Source: Acorus gramineus (lineage: Eukaryota; Streptophyta; Magnoliopsida; Acorales; Acoraceae). From it: 64,000 nucleotides of DNA. This document shows positions 45,553 to 58,338 of the stretch, piece after piece. The number at the start of each line of letters is the position of its first letter. Positions within the stretch are counted from its first letter, which is position 1. The translations under genes and the position numbers were made by a program. The stretch lies in assembly GCA_030737835.1 (NCBI GenBank), contig CM060854.1:12801831-12865830 (forward strand), written 5' to 3'. The notes below the pieces were generated by a model. It worked only from the letters and a program-made list of their open reading frames with translations. It made no database searches and was not told the DNA's origin.

Positions 45553-47819
45553 CAAACTTGAGCTTTAGCAGCTGCCGACGTGTGACGATCCATCATGAAT
45601 ATCTTTTGATTACTTGTGTGTCAATAGTGAATAGTGAATGCCACAACACCATCTGTTGGATTTGATGTATTGTATAGAAAGAATGAAGAGCCATGTGAAG
45701 TGCTCAATATAGTATTATTGGTTGGTTGCATTGGATTCCTATTCTTTGTTTGCTAGTCTTTGGAGGCATAATTCTATTCTGCATATAATACCATGTTTGT
45801 TTGAGATATTTGTAGTATTTGTCGTATATGAGTCCCAAGTGTTGGATTTGTTGTATATAATCAACCTACAAACAACAATTCTCCATTCAGATGTGCTTAA
45901 TTGACATATATGGTTGGTTGAGTCATACATATATGGTGCAACTCAGGTGGGTTTAAAATGAGATCCAATATGATCCAAACTGATTTTTTGGACATGCTTG
46001 TGTTGGCACTCAGAAAACCAAAAACAAAACTAATGGAAAAAGATACACTCATACACATTTATCAATAAAAACTCAGACATCACGTGTTTTTATTTATTTT
46101 TAAATAATAAACATCATCTAATAAGGTATATGCTTTAATAAAAAATGCATATCGTTCTATTTTAAATTGAATGAATACATTTTTAGCAAATATAAGAAAA
46201 AATTCAATTAGGTATATACATCATCTAACGAGGTATATAAGGTATGCGTTTTAGATTAAAAATAAAACTGAGTGTAGCAGCACTCAAAACTAATTCATGT
46301 TAGGTTTGGACTGAGAGATTAGGTTACTTGGGCCCAATTTGAATTTGATATTATTATAAGGAAAATGATATGTCCAGCCCCCTAATTACAGTTCACACAG
46401 GTTTTCTTTTATTAAAAATTATACACTCACTAAATAAAGTGCATGCTGTAATATGAAATGAAGTATATACTGATATGCATTAGTTTTTTTTTCAAGTTAA
46501 AAAAAATAATTTTTTTTTACGCCATATGTTATGATAAAACCCTATATATTATAATAGTGTAGTATATTACATTATCATAGAGTATGGTATTGTAAAACGA
46601 GCTACAAAATGGACTGAGTGGTATATTATGATCCTAAAACATACCACGCTTTCACAGTTTGTAAATTTTTCGACCATCTTCACCTTTGTCCTCCATATTT
46701 ACTACCTCTATTGGGGGGCTTGATTATTCTTTGTTACAACATATGTAGAATTTCTTTTAGAAATGGAAGTGATGATAGTAAAATCTATTTTTTTTTAAAT
46801 GAAAAAAGGGAAAAGTAAAAATCTTTTTAACTCTTTGAAATTTTTTTAAAATCACAAAAATTTCCTCTAAAAGAAAATCGTCCGAAGTCCCTATAAAGTG
46901 TATATGGTTAATCAATTTAATCATCAGATAAAAAATATATCAAAATAAGTCCATAGAAACTTACTAAAATTGGATTCAGTTATTCAGTTCCTACAAAACT
47001 TTCAGATTTAGTCATTTTGTAAGAAAAAAATACCCTCGTCATTTTTTAACATCTCCATCTCCTCAAATGGCAACCTCAATTGTAAAAAAAAAAAAATTAA
47101 AACTGACCTTATTTGATCTACAAAATCAAAACTTTTTTCAATATTTTCACTTCCTCAATCCCATCACAGAAACCACACAAAAAAAAAATTACAGCTTCAT
47201 CAACTCCATTACAAAATCAGATAAAACAATTTAAAAATCAAATCAAAATTCTATAATACATATTCAACTCAAAATTATTAGCAACAAAAAGCTTGACACC
47301 TTGATTATAAAAGTATGATTTGTTTAATAAAATTTAAATAAATCAGTATATACTTAGATAATCAGATAGGTTTTTTGTGATTTTAAGAAGATTCAGGGAG
47401 TTAAGATGATATTTAAATTTTACAGAAACTTTTTTCGATTTTTATAAGTTTTCATAGAGTTATATTGAATTTTTTCAACGAAGAAATTTTTTTAAAAGGG
47501 TATAACAGTGATTTACCATATATAGTTAGAGTTAACCATATATCTGATTAGTTATATAGACTAAAATAAATATTGTCTAATAAAATTAAAAACATGAAGG
47601 AATTTATCGATTTTGCTAAAACTTTTTCTAATAAGTTTCTTTGGGGTGGGGGTGGGGGGTGTGGGATGGGGAAGAGATTGAAAAAATTCTGAATAGGTTA
47701 GCAAAGCAGATAATAATTAATTGGTCTGCGTTGAACGGCTCAGATTTTGATCTGCGGTGGTCTTTTTAAAAACCCATACAGTTGAAGGGACAAAAGACTG
47801 AAAAAAAAAAAAACTGAAA
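45553..47819. other. Intergenic region between the DUF4378 and reductase genes
   Basis: The first few hundred bases should hold the 3' UTR. The remainder is AT-rich with many poly-A/T runs and no convincing frame. The reductase promoter should lie near 47600-47800; no clear TATA box was picked out. Confidence 0.5.
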
Positions 47820-47834
47820 AAACCCTAACCCTAG
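47820..47834 (+). promoter_or_regulatory. Telo-box in the reductase 5' leader
   Basis: AAACCCTAACCCTAG contains the plant telo-box AAACCCTAA, 38 bases before the ATG. Such boxes are common near starts of housekeeping and growth genes. Function here is inferred. Confidence 0.6.
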
Positions 47835-47871
47835 CTTTCCTCGTCCGATTGAATTCGATCGAAAAAACAAA

Positions 47872-50800
47872 ATGGGGGCTTTGGGCGTCCTCCTGACCTA
47901 CCCGATGAACCCGTACCTGGAAGAAGAGCTCGACAAGCGCTTCAAGCTCTTCCGCCTCTGGGAGTCACCGAACAAGAAGGACTTCCTACGCTCGAATTCC
48001 GCCTCCATCCGCGCCGTCGTCGGCAACTCCAACGTCGGCGCGGACGCTGAGACCATCGACGCCCTCCCACGCCTCGAGATTGTGTCGAGCTACAGCGTCG
48101 GCCTCGACAAGGTGGATCTCAAGAAGTGTAAGGAGAAGGGGGTTAGGGTCACGAACACCCCCGACGTACTGACGGAGGACGTCGCCGACATCGCGATCGG
48201 GCTCGCCCTCGCCGTCATGAGGCGGATCCCTCAGGCGGACGGGTACGTCCGCGCCGGGAACTGGAAGGCCACGGGCGATTTCAGGCTCACTACGAGGGTT
48301 AGGGTTTCGAGTCTCTCTGTGTCCCTCTATTTCAGTCTCTTATTTGAATTTGATTGAAAAAGTTGACTTTTTTATTGAGAAGTTTTTAGAAAGGAGCTTC
48401 TCCTATGTGAATTCATGCTCAAATAATTGGGTGAATTTGGGATTGCAATTCTAAATTCCATCGAGTTCACCTGTTTGGATTTGAGAACATTAGAGTTTGA
48501 ATTGAATAGAAGTGGAAATTCAAATCACCACCGCAAACCATTTTTTTTCCAGTCCCAATCTGTTTAAGAAAGAAGAATACTTTTTTTTTTTTTTTTGGAT
48601 TTCAAGAGATGGTGAAAATTTTGGAGGGACATCTAATATAATTAAGGGAAAATGACTAAAAAATTCTTCTAAGAGTTTCAAATACCCAATTCAACCATTT
48701 TTTTAAATTATACCTAAAAAAGTGTCATTTCACAATTTTGAAAACACAAAAGACTATATGCCCTTATGTAATTAAATATTTAATATCCCTCTTTATTCCA
48801 TACTAAAAACTTATTTTTTCTACAAAACAAAAATCTCTTTGTACATGATGAAAATCAATATATCATGCTGTGTGTTTCTTATATATATCTTACATGATAT
48901 TGTTTATCATTTTTCATTGTGTATAATCATAATATGTAATTTAAATCTGTGTTGTGCTCCAATGCAGCAGATGATATTTTAGTATTCTAAATCTTTATTC
49001 ACATTTTTAATTTTTTGGCTATTTACATATTTTTATGATATCATTAGTACATATCAATTTTTTAAAAAAAGCATCAACATTTAATGGAGTCCATCATCAA
49101 AAACTCAAATTATATTAATGCATATTTCACAAAATCCACCTAATCACAAAGAATTTACAATAAAAAAATTGATCTACATGAAAATGTGTTAAATATATTA
49201 ATTAAAATTAAGAGGGTGAAATATTTTAACAAAGTTAAGAGATATAAAATATATTAAGGATCTAATTGCATAAGGGTATATTAGTCTTTTGTGTTTTCAA
49301 AATTGTAAAATGAGACTTTTTAATGTACAATTTTAAAAAGTGACTGATTTGGGTATTTCTAACTTTTGGGAAACTTTTTTAGTCATTTTCCTTATAATTA
49401 AACTAAAAATGGGGTTGAAGGGAAAAAATATCACATTGAAAGAAAGTGTCGAGATAAAGGAAAAAAAAAAAGATGTTAAAAATTTGGGTAAAGATTTGAG
49501 TCTCCCTTGATTTGAGTAAAAATTTGATTTAGTATGGGCATGGATAAATGGTTGGAGAGGATTTTGGATGATTTTTACTCAAATTTAAGTTTGAGTAAAT
49601 GTTTGAGTATAGGATTGGAGATGCTCTTAAGTCTTCATCTTTATTTTTTAATTTCTTATTTTTATTCCAATAAAAAAAAATATTTTATCTTTTTTTTAAA
49701 AAAAAATTGGATGATAATAATTTTTAAATTTAAATATTTTGAAGGAAAGAAAAATTGAGTAGTAAAAATATTTGAGGAAATGACTTTGAAAATGTTTATA
49801 GAAAATAATTAGGAGAAGATGTGAAATTTTTAAAAGATTTGAGTAAAACACAAAGTGATGGTTGGAGACACATCCTATCAAATTAAGATTTTACTCAAAT
49901 TTTAAGTGAAATTTAGGTATAGGTTTGAGTAAGGGCTGGAGATGGCCTAAAGTTGGGAGTTCCAATTTCAACCAATTGTCAAAATTCAATTTTGACCAAT
50001 TTAAATTCTAATGAGTAACATAGAAATTGAAATCCAATTTTACCCAATTCCTTGAATCCAAATGTGCTATTGGAGACAATGAAGAATCCTGTGGAATACG
50101 ATATAAAAAAAAAGTGTCCAGTGGAACTGATATTGCAATCCTTCAAGAATTAGTTGGAATTGAAAATGGATGGAATACCAATTCCCGAAATTGGTTGGGA
50201 TTGAAGAGAATTTTCTTTGGGGAAAGGTAGAACTCTGAGTTTTATTGGGATGTAACCGATGTCTGTGTTGCAGTAGGTCACGATTTTGGTGTTTGTATTG
50301 GGTGATAGATTTAGGTGTAATGAGGCGATTGATATCTCTGGTAGTGGAGAAGCTCATTTTGTTTAGTGGAAAGGTGGCAGCTTACACTTTTTTTCGTTGG
50401 AAGAAATCTTAATGTTGTGTTGACTTAGTTTGTTGGTTCAGAGAAATTCTGCAAATTTTTTTTTTTTTTTTTTGAACTGTAACGGTTGGTTATCAACCTC
50501 CAATAATTTATAAATTATAGAGTGAAGCCTAAAACATACAAAGCAAGAAAGAAAACAAATGTTAGCCCAAAGACGACAACCTGGGGGGGAACCAACTCAG
50601 TAGAGGAGAGCTCTACTGTAGTTAAGGCCGGGAGAAAGCATAAAGAACTATTCTTGAATTACAAACTGTCCCCTAACCATCCGAACTGAGCTTGCCGAGG
50701 CACAGATTCTTCCCCAATCTTGGACAAATGAGAAAACATCCGCCCAAATATTCTCCGCATAGGGAGTGATTCACTTGAATAAAACCTGATTTCTTGCTAG

Positions 50801-53389
50801 CCACATTGACGAAGCAACCGCAGGAACATAAGATTGGGTGATCTTTGCGGCCTTACACCTGTCCCCGTGGAGCTTCAATTGCTTGCCAACCAACCACATC
50901 CCTTCCATCAATGAGAACCTGGAGCACATACCAGTCGCCACCCCAAGCCAGCTCCAAATATGTCTCACCACTGGGCAAGAAAATATCAGGTCGCTCACTA
51001 TTAATGTCTGCCATTGGAGGCCACCCCGCTCTCCGTGACTTTGTGAGGAGTTTCTCCAAGTAAAGCGTCCAAGAATGTGTTCACTTTGAGGGGGAGCTTA
51101 AACAACCATATCTTTTTTGCCTTCCGAGCAGTGGCCTCCAAAATTGACCTATCCCTCTGCAACCATCCGTAACAGCTCTTGACTGAACCCCTCACGAGCC
51201 TTGGGCTTCCAAACCATTTCATCCGTCGCCTAAAGATGATGGGAGGTCTCCTGCAACTCCCCTAGAATGATTGCTGTGCACCAGCTTCCTCTTCAGTAGG
51301 GAGTCTGCCAACCCAAATGACCCAATGACCAGTCTCAGCCCCAGTTTCAAAATATTGGCAAACTGGTTCGTTTTTCAGAACCGCAATCTCATATAAGCTT
51401 GGAAAACGGTCAGGGAAGCAGGACTCCCCCACTCATATGTCATGCTAGAAGCTCATCGAAGACCCATCACCAACAGCCCAAAGAATAGCCTTTTGGAACT
51501 CTTCCGAACAAGACAAGATTCCTTTCCATATTTTTGAACAGTAAGACACACGGGGAAATCTAGCATGGATGGCTCTACTGCATGTGTATCTGGACCCAAC
51601 TACCTGACACCACAGGAGATGGAACCACTGCCAAAGCCATTTGCAAAGCATAGCATTATTCATGTCCTCCAAATTCATAATACCAGCCCGTCCCTCCTCC
51701 TGCAAATTTTATATAGAAGATCTGCGAATGTTGTTTCTGGCAGTTTATTCAATGATTTGAGTGGACAATATGATGCTGATTGATAGAAATTTATAGAAAC
51801 TTGTTAATCTGGATGAAATTGAAAATTACTGCATTGGGCTTGTATAATTTGGCCAGCTTTGGTTTATTTGTACAAGTAAAATTGGCAGAAGTAAGGTATA
51901 TGCTCATATTTTGTTAGAAGAAAGGTATATGATCATATTCTAGGATCATTCCTGCACATTTTCTGCTGTACAAGTTGAGCTCAGAAAATAGGAACAATGT
52001 TTTTTTAGAGAGAAAGCATACATGTAATGTTAAAATATACGACCACAGTAGGACGTTATTTGCTGATTCGAAGGGTGCTCATTGTACTCTAGAAGTCCTA
52101 GAGAGCCCTGACACATCCTGCTCTGGTAATATTGGCATCACAATTCTATCTTCTCCGTTATAGAATCTACCCAATAATTTGCATCATAAAGGTCACTTAG
52201 ATTTGGTCTTTAACTGCATGTCTGCATTTATGATCTGTAAAATTGAAACATCGATTGGAATTGAAATCTCTTCTTTTCCCTGTCTTGCCAGTATACATGA
52301 ACTAGTAGCATCCCCTCTAGGAACTACCAATCCTATGCAGATGTTCTAATAAAGGGGAGAATTATGTGTTTAGCAAACATGCTTTTGGGGTCAAGGCTGT
52401 AATGATTTATAGTAGTTCTGTTGATTTTGTGTCATCAAAATAGAGAATCCCCTGTTTATTTAATAACCAGATTCAACAGTGCTGTTTGTTCCCCTGTTTA
52501 TTTATTAGCCAGATTCAAAGTTTCCATGGGACAATGATTCTTATACGCATAGAGATTGCGTGAAAATGATTTTTCTGAGAATCTGAGTTGAACCTCCATC
52601 CTCGATTATGGTAACTTTGGTTCGGGAGGTGGCCATTTCAGATCTGTTGGGGGTGTGGAGGCCTCCTTAACTTCTTGTAATTTGAAGTTCTTTTAGTTTT
52701 ATTGTTATATAGATCCCTCGTCTCCTAACGTTCGGGGGCTTTCTATTTTTTAAAATTGCTCCTATACTTTTTTTTTTTAAAAAAAAAAAACAACTCCTAT
52801 GGGAAAACAAAAATCACATTATAATTTTTTTATCCTACCAATCCAACATCAATGGTTCATTTTCTTGCAGTTCAGTGGCAAAACAGTGGGTATTGTGGGG
52901 CTGGGCAGGATCGGAATGGCCATCGCGAAGAGGGCCGCAGCCTTTGGTTGCCCCATCAGCTACTACTCAAGAACAGAGAAACCAGAGACCAATTTCAAAT
53001 ACCATCCCACCATCATCGAACTGGCCTCCAACTGCAACGTCCTCGTGGTCGCGTGCCCTCTCACTGAGGAGACCCGCCACATCGTGAACCGTGATGTGAT
53101 GGACGCGCTGGGCCCAAAAGGCGTGCTGGTCAACATTGGCCGAGGGCCGCATGTGGATGAGCCTGAGCTCGTGAAGGCGCTGGTTGAGGGGCGGTTGGGA
53201 GGGGCCGGGCTCGACGTGTATGAAGAGGAACCGCACGTACCAGAAGAGCTGTTTGGGCTCGAAAACGTGGTTCTGCTGCCGCACGTGGGGAGCGGGACGT
53301 TGGAGACTCGGAAGGTGATGGCAGACCTGGTGCTTGGAAACCTGGAGGCGCATGTGCAGAATAAGCCATTGTTGACTCCGGTGGTTTGA
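47872..53389 (+). CDS. HPR2: Glyoxylate/hydroxypyruvate reductase, HPR2/HPPR type
   Basis: Exons are 47872-48297 and 52871-53389 with AGG/GTTAGG and CTTGCAG splice sites in phase 0, giving 314 residues; the Arabidopsis HPR2 protein is 313. It belongs to the D-isomer-specific 2-hydroxyacid dehydrogenases. Residues 1-100 and the C-terminus form the catalytic domain. [19 protein letters not shown] is near 92-110. The nucleotide-binding GLGRIG is at 152-157, followed by YSRT (174-177), where Ser-Arg-Thr instead of Asp suits NADPH. The catalytic triad is R233 (NIGRG), E262 (EEEP) and H280 (LPHVG). It reduces hydroxypyruvate or glyoxylate in the cytosol, a side route of photorespiration; close relatives reduce 4-hydroxyphenylpyruvate, and sequence alone does not decide. 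No peroxisome signal is present (ends TPVV). Exon 1 is GC-rich against a very AT-rich 4.6-kb intron. Confidence 0.95.
48637..49401. mobile_element. MULE-type MITE in the reductase intron, TSD TATAATTAA
   Basis: The left end GGGAAAATGACTAAAAAA (48646) and right end TTTTTTAGTCATTTTCCT (49392) continue into inverted repeats of about 140 bp (for example CAATTTTGAAAACACAAAAG, with its reverse complement at about 49287-49306). Perfect 9-bp duplications TATAATTAA lie at 48637-48645 and 49393-49401. Long inverted repeats plus a 9-bp TSD indicate a Mutator-like origin. There is no coding content. Confidence 0.85.
49460..50060. repeat. MITE-like direct and inverted repeats in the intron
   Basis: TTTTACTCAAATTTTAAG-type sequences with TTTGAGTA and TTGGAGATGC/CTGGAGATGG occur at 49569-49630 and again at 49886-49952. 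ATCCAAATGTGC at 50058 mirrors CTGTTTGGATTT at 48471. This may be the remains of one or two further MITEs around the MULE insert. The boundaries are unclear. Confidence 0.35.
50449..51710 (-). pseudogene. 5'-truncated LINE with TSD in the reductase intron
   Basis: On the minus strand, frames give [20 protein letters not shown], then [41 protein letters not shown] and [17 protein letters not shown]. These match the C-terminal end of plant L1-type reverse transcriptases and the following zf-RVT domain. A poly-A tail (plus strand T-run 50456-50474) ends it. CTGCAAATTT at 50449-50458 and 51700-51709 is the target-site duplication, so this is a complete insertion event of a 5'-truncated copy. Stops and frameshifts disable it. 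It lies antisense to the host gene. Confidence 0.88.
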
Positions 53390-53517
53390 TCTATTGTTTT
53401 GAATGGAAGGGATGATAACATTGGAGTTTGGAAATTATGATTCTTGGCTTCTGATTGTTTTGGATCATCAGGTTTTCAATGGTCCTGTGGATGCTTGTAA
53501 GTTATAAAGCTTTGAAA

Positions 53518-53523
53518 AATAAA
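53518..53523 (+). terminator. Possible poly(A) signal of the reductase gene
   Basis: AATAAA lies about 130 bases after the stop codon, in an AT-rich context with GT-rich sequence upstream. Confidence 0.45.
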
Positions 53524-54325
53524 ATAGGAAATGTGGATTCTATTCTATATCATACCTATTATCATACAGTCTGTTTGCGGATGAACTTTTCATTTCCTGA
53601 CCCATAAATGTCATCACAGCTCTACGTATAATTCGCACATGCTTAAAATTGTAAACGATATATTTTTAATAAAAAAATGTATTGTTAAATTATAAACATT
53701 ATATTTTAATAAAAAAATGTATCATCAAATAAAATTACATGGCGAGTCCGAAACATCTCTCTATTTTAAAAGAGCAAAAAGATAAAATTTTGAGATGTTA
53801 CAGTAATTTTTTTAATGTTTTTTTTTCTTTTCTTTTTTTGCATATTTATGTACACTTGTATAAAGACTTGATCTTTTAAAACGTAGGTTTATCCAACCAA
53901 TGATGGCTGTGAAAAACTTTTATCTCCAACGACACTTGTTGACGCAGTCAATCAGTTTTTCTGGTTCAAGCTGATTAACAAGCGCCACCATCATTTTTCT
54001 CTTCCCCAACGTAAAACTGAGTTTCTAATCCGATGCTAAGTAATTAGTAATTGATATCGGACAGCAAATATTTACTTTTCTTATTAAACAAAAAAAAAAA
54101 AAAAAACTCAAAACTATTACATAACATAACAATAAATATAAAAAAATACACAAAAGATATAGACTGCAAACCACTACAACTCTCCTTATAATCTCACAAA
54201 AAGCAGAGGATTCCAGGGAGGGGAAAAAAAAAAAAACTAATCACATATGTACAATTTAAGACTACAGAGGGCATCAGCTCATCTTGAAATATGCTCTTCT
54301 GGGTCTACTTGAATCACCCACCAAT
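53524..54325. other. Intergenic region between convergent genes
   Basis: AT-rich, with poly-A/T runs (54087-54105, 54224-54236) and no open frame of note. It holds the 3' ends of the reductase (plus) and the dynein light chain (minus). Confidence 0.5.
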
Positions 54326-54888
54326 TCAATGAGAAGCACCTTTAAAGACGAGGAAGTTGAGGGTTTCCAAACAGAAGTAGATGAAGGTCCCATGCTTGTG
54401 AGTGAAGAAGCACCCGAAGTTGGATCCCACCACACATTGCCACCCTGACCCATATATCGAATCGAACTCCTAAAAAAAAAAAAAAAGAGTTTTACGAGTG
54501 CCGACACATTCAGTCATTTTTAATTTTACCATCAAGTCTGTATCTATGACTTCTATAATCGAATACATACTTACCAAAAATATATATATAACTACATATG
54601 GTTTTCAAAAAAAAATTATAGAACGGACTGACCATAGCATTTTTTAAAAAATGTTTAATAATACTTGTTAGTGATGAAGTGAGAAAGAAAAAAAGAATAC
54701 CCAATACAGATACAGGGAAGTGAAAGCCAAAAAACAAAAAGGGGGGATACTTTTTTTATGTGGGCAGCGATGCTCTTGCAATCAGAGACGTCGTAGAGAT
54801 CGAGAGCTTGAGAGGCAGAGGTCATGGCCTTCATCTGCATCTTCACTGGCATGTCTGTGTCTTGTATCATTGCCTTCCCTTCTAACAT
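54326..54888 (-). CDS. Dynein light chain LC8 (DYNLL-like)
   Basis: Minus strand, two exons: 54888-54751 (46 residues) and 54469-54326 (47 residues plus TGA), joined in phase 0 across a 281-bp intron with AAA/GTATCC and a T-rich TAG acceptor. The 93-residue protein begins MLEGKAMIQDTDMPVKMQ, continues ALDLYDVSDCKSIAAHIKK, and in exon 2 has EFDSIYGSGWQCVVGSNFGC and THKHGTFIYFCLETLNFLVF. This is the full LC8 fold, including the GSNFGCFFTH strand that binds partner peptides. LC8 is a small dimerisation hub; higher plants lack cytoplasmic dynein heavy chains, so a dynein-independent role is likely. A GA/CT tract at 54901-54929 lies in the expected 5' leader. Confidence 0.92.
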
Positions 54889-54896
54889 CTTTGCAG

Positions 54897-54900
<4 letters not shown>

Positions 54901-54929
<29 letters not shown>
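54901..54929. repeat. (GA)14 microsatellite in the LC8 leader
   Basis: On the gene's own strand this is a CT repeat starting 13 bases before the ATG. CT tracts are common in plant 5' leaders and core promoters. Confidence 0.9.
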
Positions 54930-54931
<2 letters not shown>

Positions 54932-56960
54932 CAATGGGAAAAATTAAAAAAAAAAAAAAAAACTATGTGAAGACCAGCTAAATAAAGAGACACAAAACTA
55001 GATACAAAGAAGGTTCCAGGTGTGAGAAGGTGTCAATTGCATGCAAAAGGTATTTTCCGGGTGGGGGCACGACTACCGAGGTTAGGTTTGATTTTTTGAT
55101 TTTTTTTTTACTTCACTTGATTGGGGTGGATGAATGAGTGAGTGAGTTTGGGGTCTTTTTAATTTTGTGGAGGAGACAAAAACATGCAGTGATAATGGAT
55201 AGAGCTGGAAGTGTGAGGGGATAAGGCAAGGATTCCGTGGGGAATCATTCATTGATTAATAAAATAAGACCTTTGTTACAAGTAGTGTCGCGTGGACAGT
55301 CTCACTAACTTTTCAATGAATTATAAACTTCTTTGTATCTTCTTAAAACAATGTATATAACTTCTTTTTTTCTTTTACAATGATTAAAAATTATTCATTT
55401 AATTCAATAAGATATATAAAAAGAGAATATATAATTTAATGAATTGAACAATTTTATTTATAAAAAGTATAAAAAAAAATTTAATTAAATACATATTTTG
55501 ATACAACAAGTAAAAGAAACTAATAAAATACATGAATCTGTATTTGAATTGAAAACTATAGAAAGGGCAGAGTTTAAATAGTGCTCTTTTCAGTGAGAGG
55601 GACCTCATACTTTGTCCATTTTAGGAGACGTCAAGACTTGTATTAAAAAGGAACTGGAAAGTAATTGGAGAATGGGAGAGAGAGTCGTCATGGCAGTCAT
55701 TTCCACGTCCCACTGATTTTTTTTTTTAATTTATTTTGATAGTTATCTAGTTATCCATTAAAAGACATTTTATAAGAAAACTAGTGAGATGTAGGCGTAG
55801 TTGCGCATAATTGAAAATACGTTAACTGAATAAAATAGATTAAATTGTATAAATATTTAATTTTATAACAGATTGTAATGAAAACTGTAAATGACACAAG
55901 TGAAAAATATGCCATATGAACTCACAACATTTATATTTCAAAGTAAAAAATAAAAATTTACCTATTTAGCCCCGAATTAAATGAACTTATTTTTTATCTT
56001 AAAAAAAAAAAATCATACCTCAGTTAGAAAAATCATACTTCGTTGGATGACTATTAGATTGTTAAATAGGTATATGAGACTGTATTAGGACTGTGTATAA
56101 CAAAGCTCATTCTTTTTCCAACTATGGTGCACGGCAATGCTCCATGCGGGAAGACTTGGTTTTCCCATTTCTTAAACCAACATTGGATCTCACCAGTCCA
56201 ACCCCATTTCCAATCTTAATTCTAGTAATTTCAGTTTACAAGTGTTTTAAATTTTTTTTTTAAAATAGTATACCTCATCTAATGATGTACATGTTTTTAT
56301 AAAAAAATGAAATATATGCTCCAATAAATTACATGGATACATTTATAAAAAATATTAAAAAATCATTTTGAAGATATATCTTGTTAATGTGAGCATAAGC
56401 GTCATTAATTTTCTATCGACGCATATAGAACTGGAATTGAGGTTGAAAACGGATTTGGGTGTAATAGCGCCCAATTTCATTTCCATCATTTTAAATGAAA
56501 CTAAAGAAGGGCATATCCATCATTTTAAATGAAACTAGCCAGTAAATGCACCATAGTTATTTATCCCTGTTGGATAACAAATTTATCAAAATAGCAGGTT
56601 GGCGAATTCTTTTCTTCTTTGTACCACTTTATATATAGTATAGTATATAGATAAATGTGCCTTCAAACTATTTGAAAGCATGTTTTCTTGCATTTTTTTC
56701 AATCAAGAATTTGGGTATCCATGTCACCGGCGCAAAAAAATACTCAGCTCGTGGATGCTCAGGCCATTCTTTATGTTTCCTTCATAGCTAGTCCCATTTG
56801 TAGTTCAAAAACAATCTTCCATCCGTCTACACACTAGGATAATACAGTATACATTATAAGTAGTGTATAGTGCATTATCACTATATACAAGAATAATTTT
56901 TTTATTTTTCAAAGAATGCTAGTGTATCACAATGTGTATTTTATTTTTTTATAATAGTAA
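54930..56960. other. Intergenic AT-rich region, upstream of LC8
   Basis: It should contain the LC8 promoter in its first several hundred bases. Beyond that it is AT-rich with no supported gene. A short direct repeat, GGGCATATCCATCATTTTAAATGAAACTA-like, occurs at about 56480 and 56510. Confidence 0.5.
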
Positions 56961-57119
56961 TTACTTCAACAGTGCTGCTACCCAGGCCCCAAAAATTAGG
57001 CCCCATTGTTGAGCCCCAATAGGTGGCATAATCCTATTGGTCCAATGTTTGACTTTTTATAACCACCAAAAGGTCAATTACACAACTACCCTTATCATTA
57101 ATATCCTCATTAAAATAGT

Positions 57120-57212
57120 AACCGAATCCCACAAATTGGGGCACCATTAATTCCTCTCCCCAAAGTAACCGAATTCCACAAATGGGGGCACCATTAATTC
57201 CTCTCCCCAATA
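57120..57212. repeat. 46-bp tandem duplication near the MULE left end
   Basis: CACCATTAATTCCTCTCCCC with its flanks occurs twice in direct succession (at about 57143 and 57190). Confidence 0.85.
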
Positions 57213-57470
57213 AAATTTGAATGTTAGGGTTCCGATTTGGGCAAAGCCATATGAATGAAAAAAAAAAGAAAAAAAATTAGGCGATCAAGATTTCAATCCA
57301 TCTGATTCTCTTCCCCAACAAACCGTTAACAATGGCGAATAAAAAAGGATAGATTTCTTCTGCCAATCGAAACTTAACTGTCATTTTGTATTTGTTTTTT
57401 TTTTTTTTTGACAAAAAAAAAAAAAAAACAGGTCATTTGTATCTGATAAAAAAGTCACATTTTTTTTTTT

Positions 57471-57725
57471 TTGCACTTCTTGCAAATGTGGAATCCAATC
57501 AAGAAACTGTCTCAGTTGTGAAATTTTTCCTTCCGTGCATCTGAATTTCTTCCGTTAATACCGTGTATCTGAAATTCGGCAGTGTATCTAGATTAATTTT
57601 TTGCACTTCTTGCAAATGTGAAATCCAATCAAGAAACTGTCTCAGTTGTTGAATTTTCCCTTCTGTGCATCTGAATACTGTGTATTTGAAATTCGACAGT
57701 GTATCTTGATTTGGGAAATCACAAA
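57471..57725. repeat. About 130-bp tandem duplication in the MULE
   Basis: TTGCACTTCTTGCAAATGTG begins at 57471 and again at 57600. Both copies continue through AATCCAATCAAGAAACTGTC and end near AGTGTATCT. Confidence 0.88.
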
Positions 57726-57920
57726 TGTTTTATGTTTTCCTGTGCACACCATTCATATTCTGCTTCGAATGATGCAATTAGCCTGTAATATCAGATACTT
57801 GTATCTGAAAATCATTTTAAGATACAGTGCTGTATCTTAAAACCAAACAAAAACCATGTGGATTTTGAATTACCAAACATGTTAATTAGCAGTACATATA
57901 TTTTAAAAAAAGTCCTTCAA

Positions 57921-57922
<2 letters not shown>

Positions 57923-57956
<34 letters not shown>
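57923..57956. repeat. (AT)17 microsatellite
   Basis: An uninterrupted AT run inside the MULE-like element. Confidence 0.95.
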
Positions 57957-57958
<2 letters not shown>

Positions 57959-58338
57959 CAATTAGAAATTAAATATGAATCAGATAAACTTTAATCAATT
58001 CCATGGAGAAATAAAATGTCAAACTTCAAATTGTGCTTGAAACAGGTTTTAAGATACACATTTCACATTCAGACACACCTCAATAGTTATTATCTACTAT
58101 GCTGGAGAAGCAGCCAATTATATTTGATTCATTTTTTGAGTTAAGGTATACCTAATAAAAAGTCTCACATACACATCACAATAGACATACATTCCACATA
58201 CAATTTGACATTGATTTGCATTTCACATAGATGTCTAATACAAATTTCAGATACACCATCAAATTCAGATACATCTATCACTGTATCAAATACAATGTTA
58301 TCTCGTCACATTTTGCTGATCAGCCAAATCAATCACTT

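Noticed and set aside
47820-47834. Interstitial telomere
   Set aside because: Only about two telomeric units are present, in the normal place for a plant telo-box.
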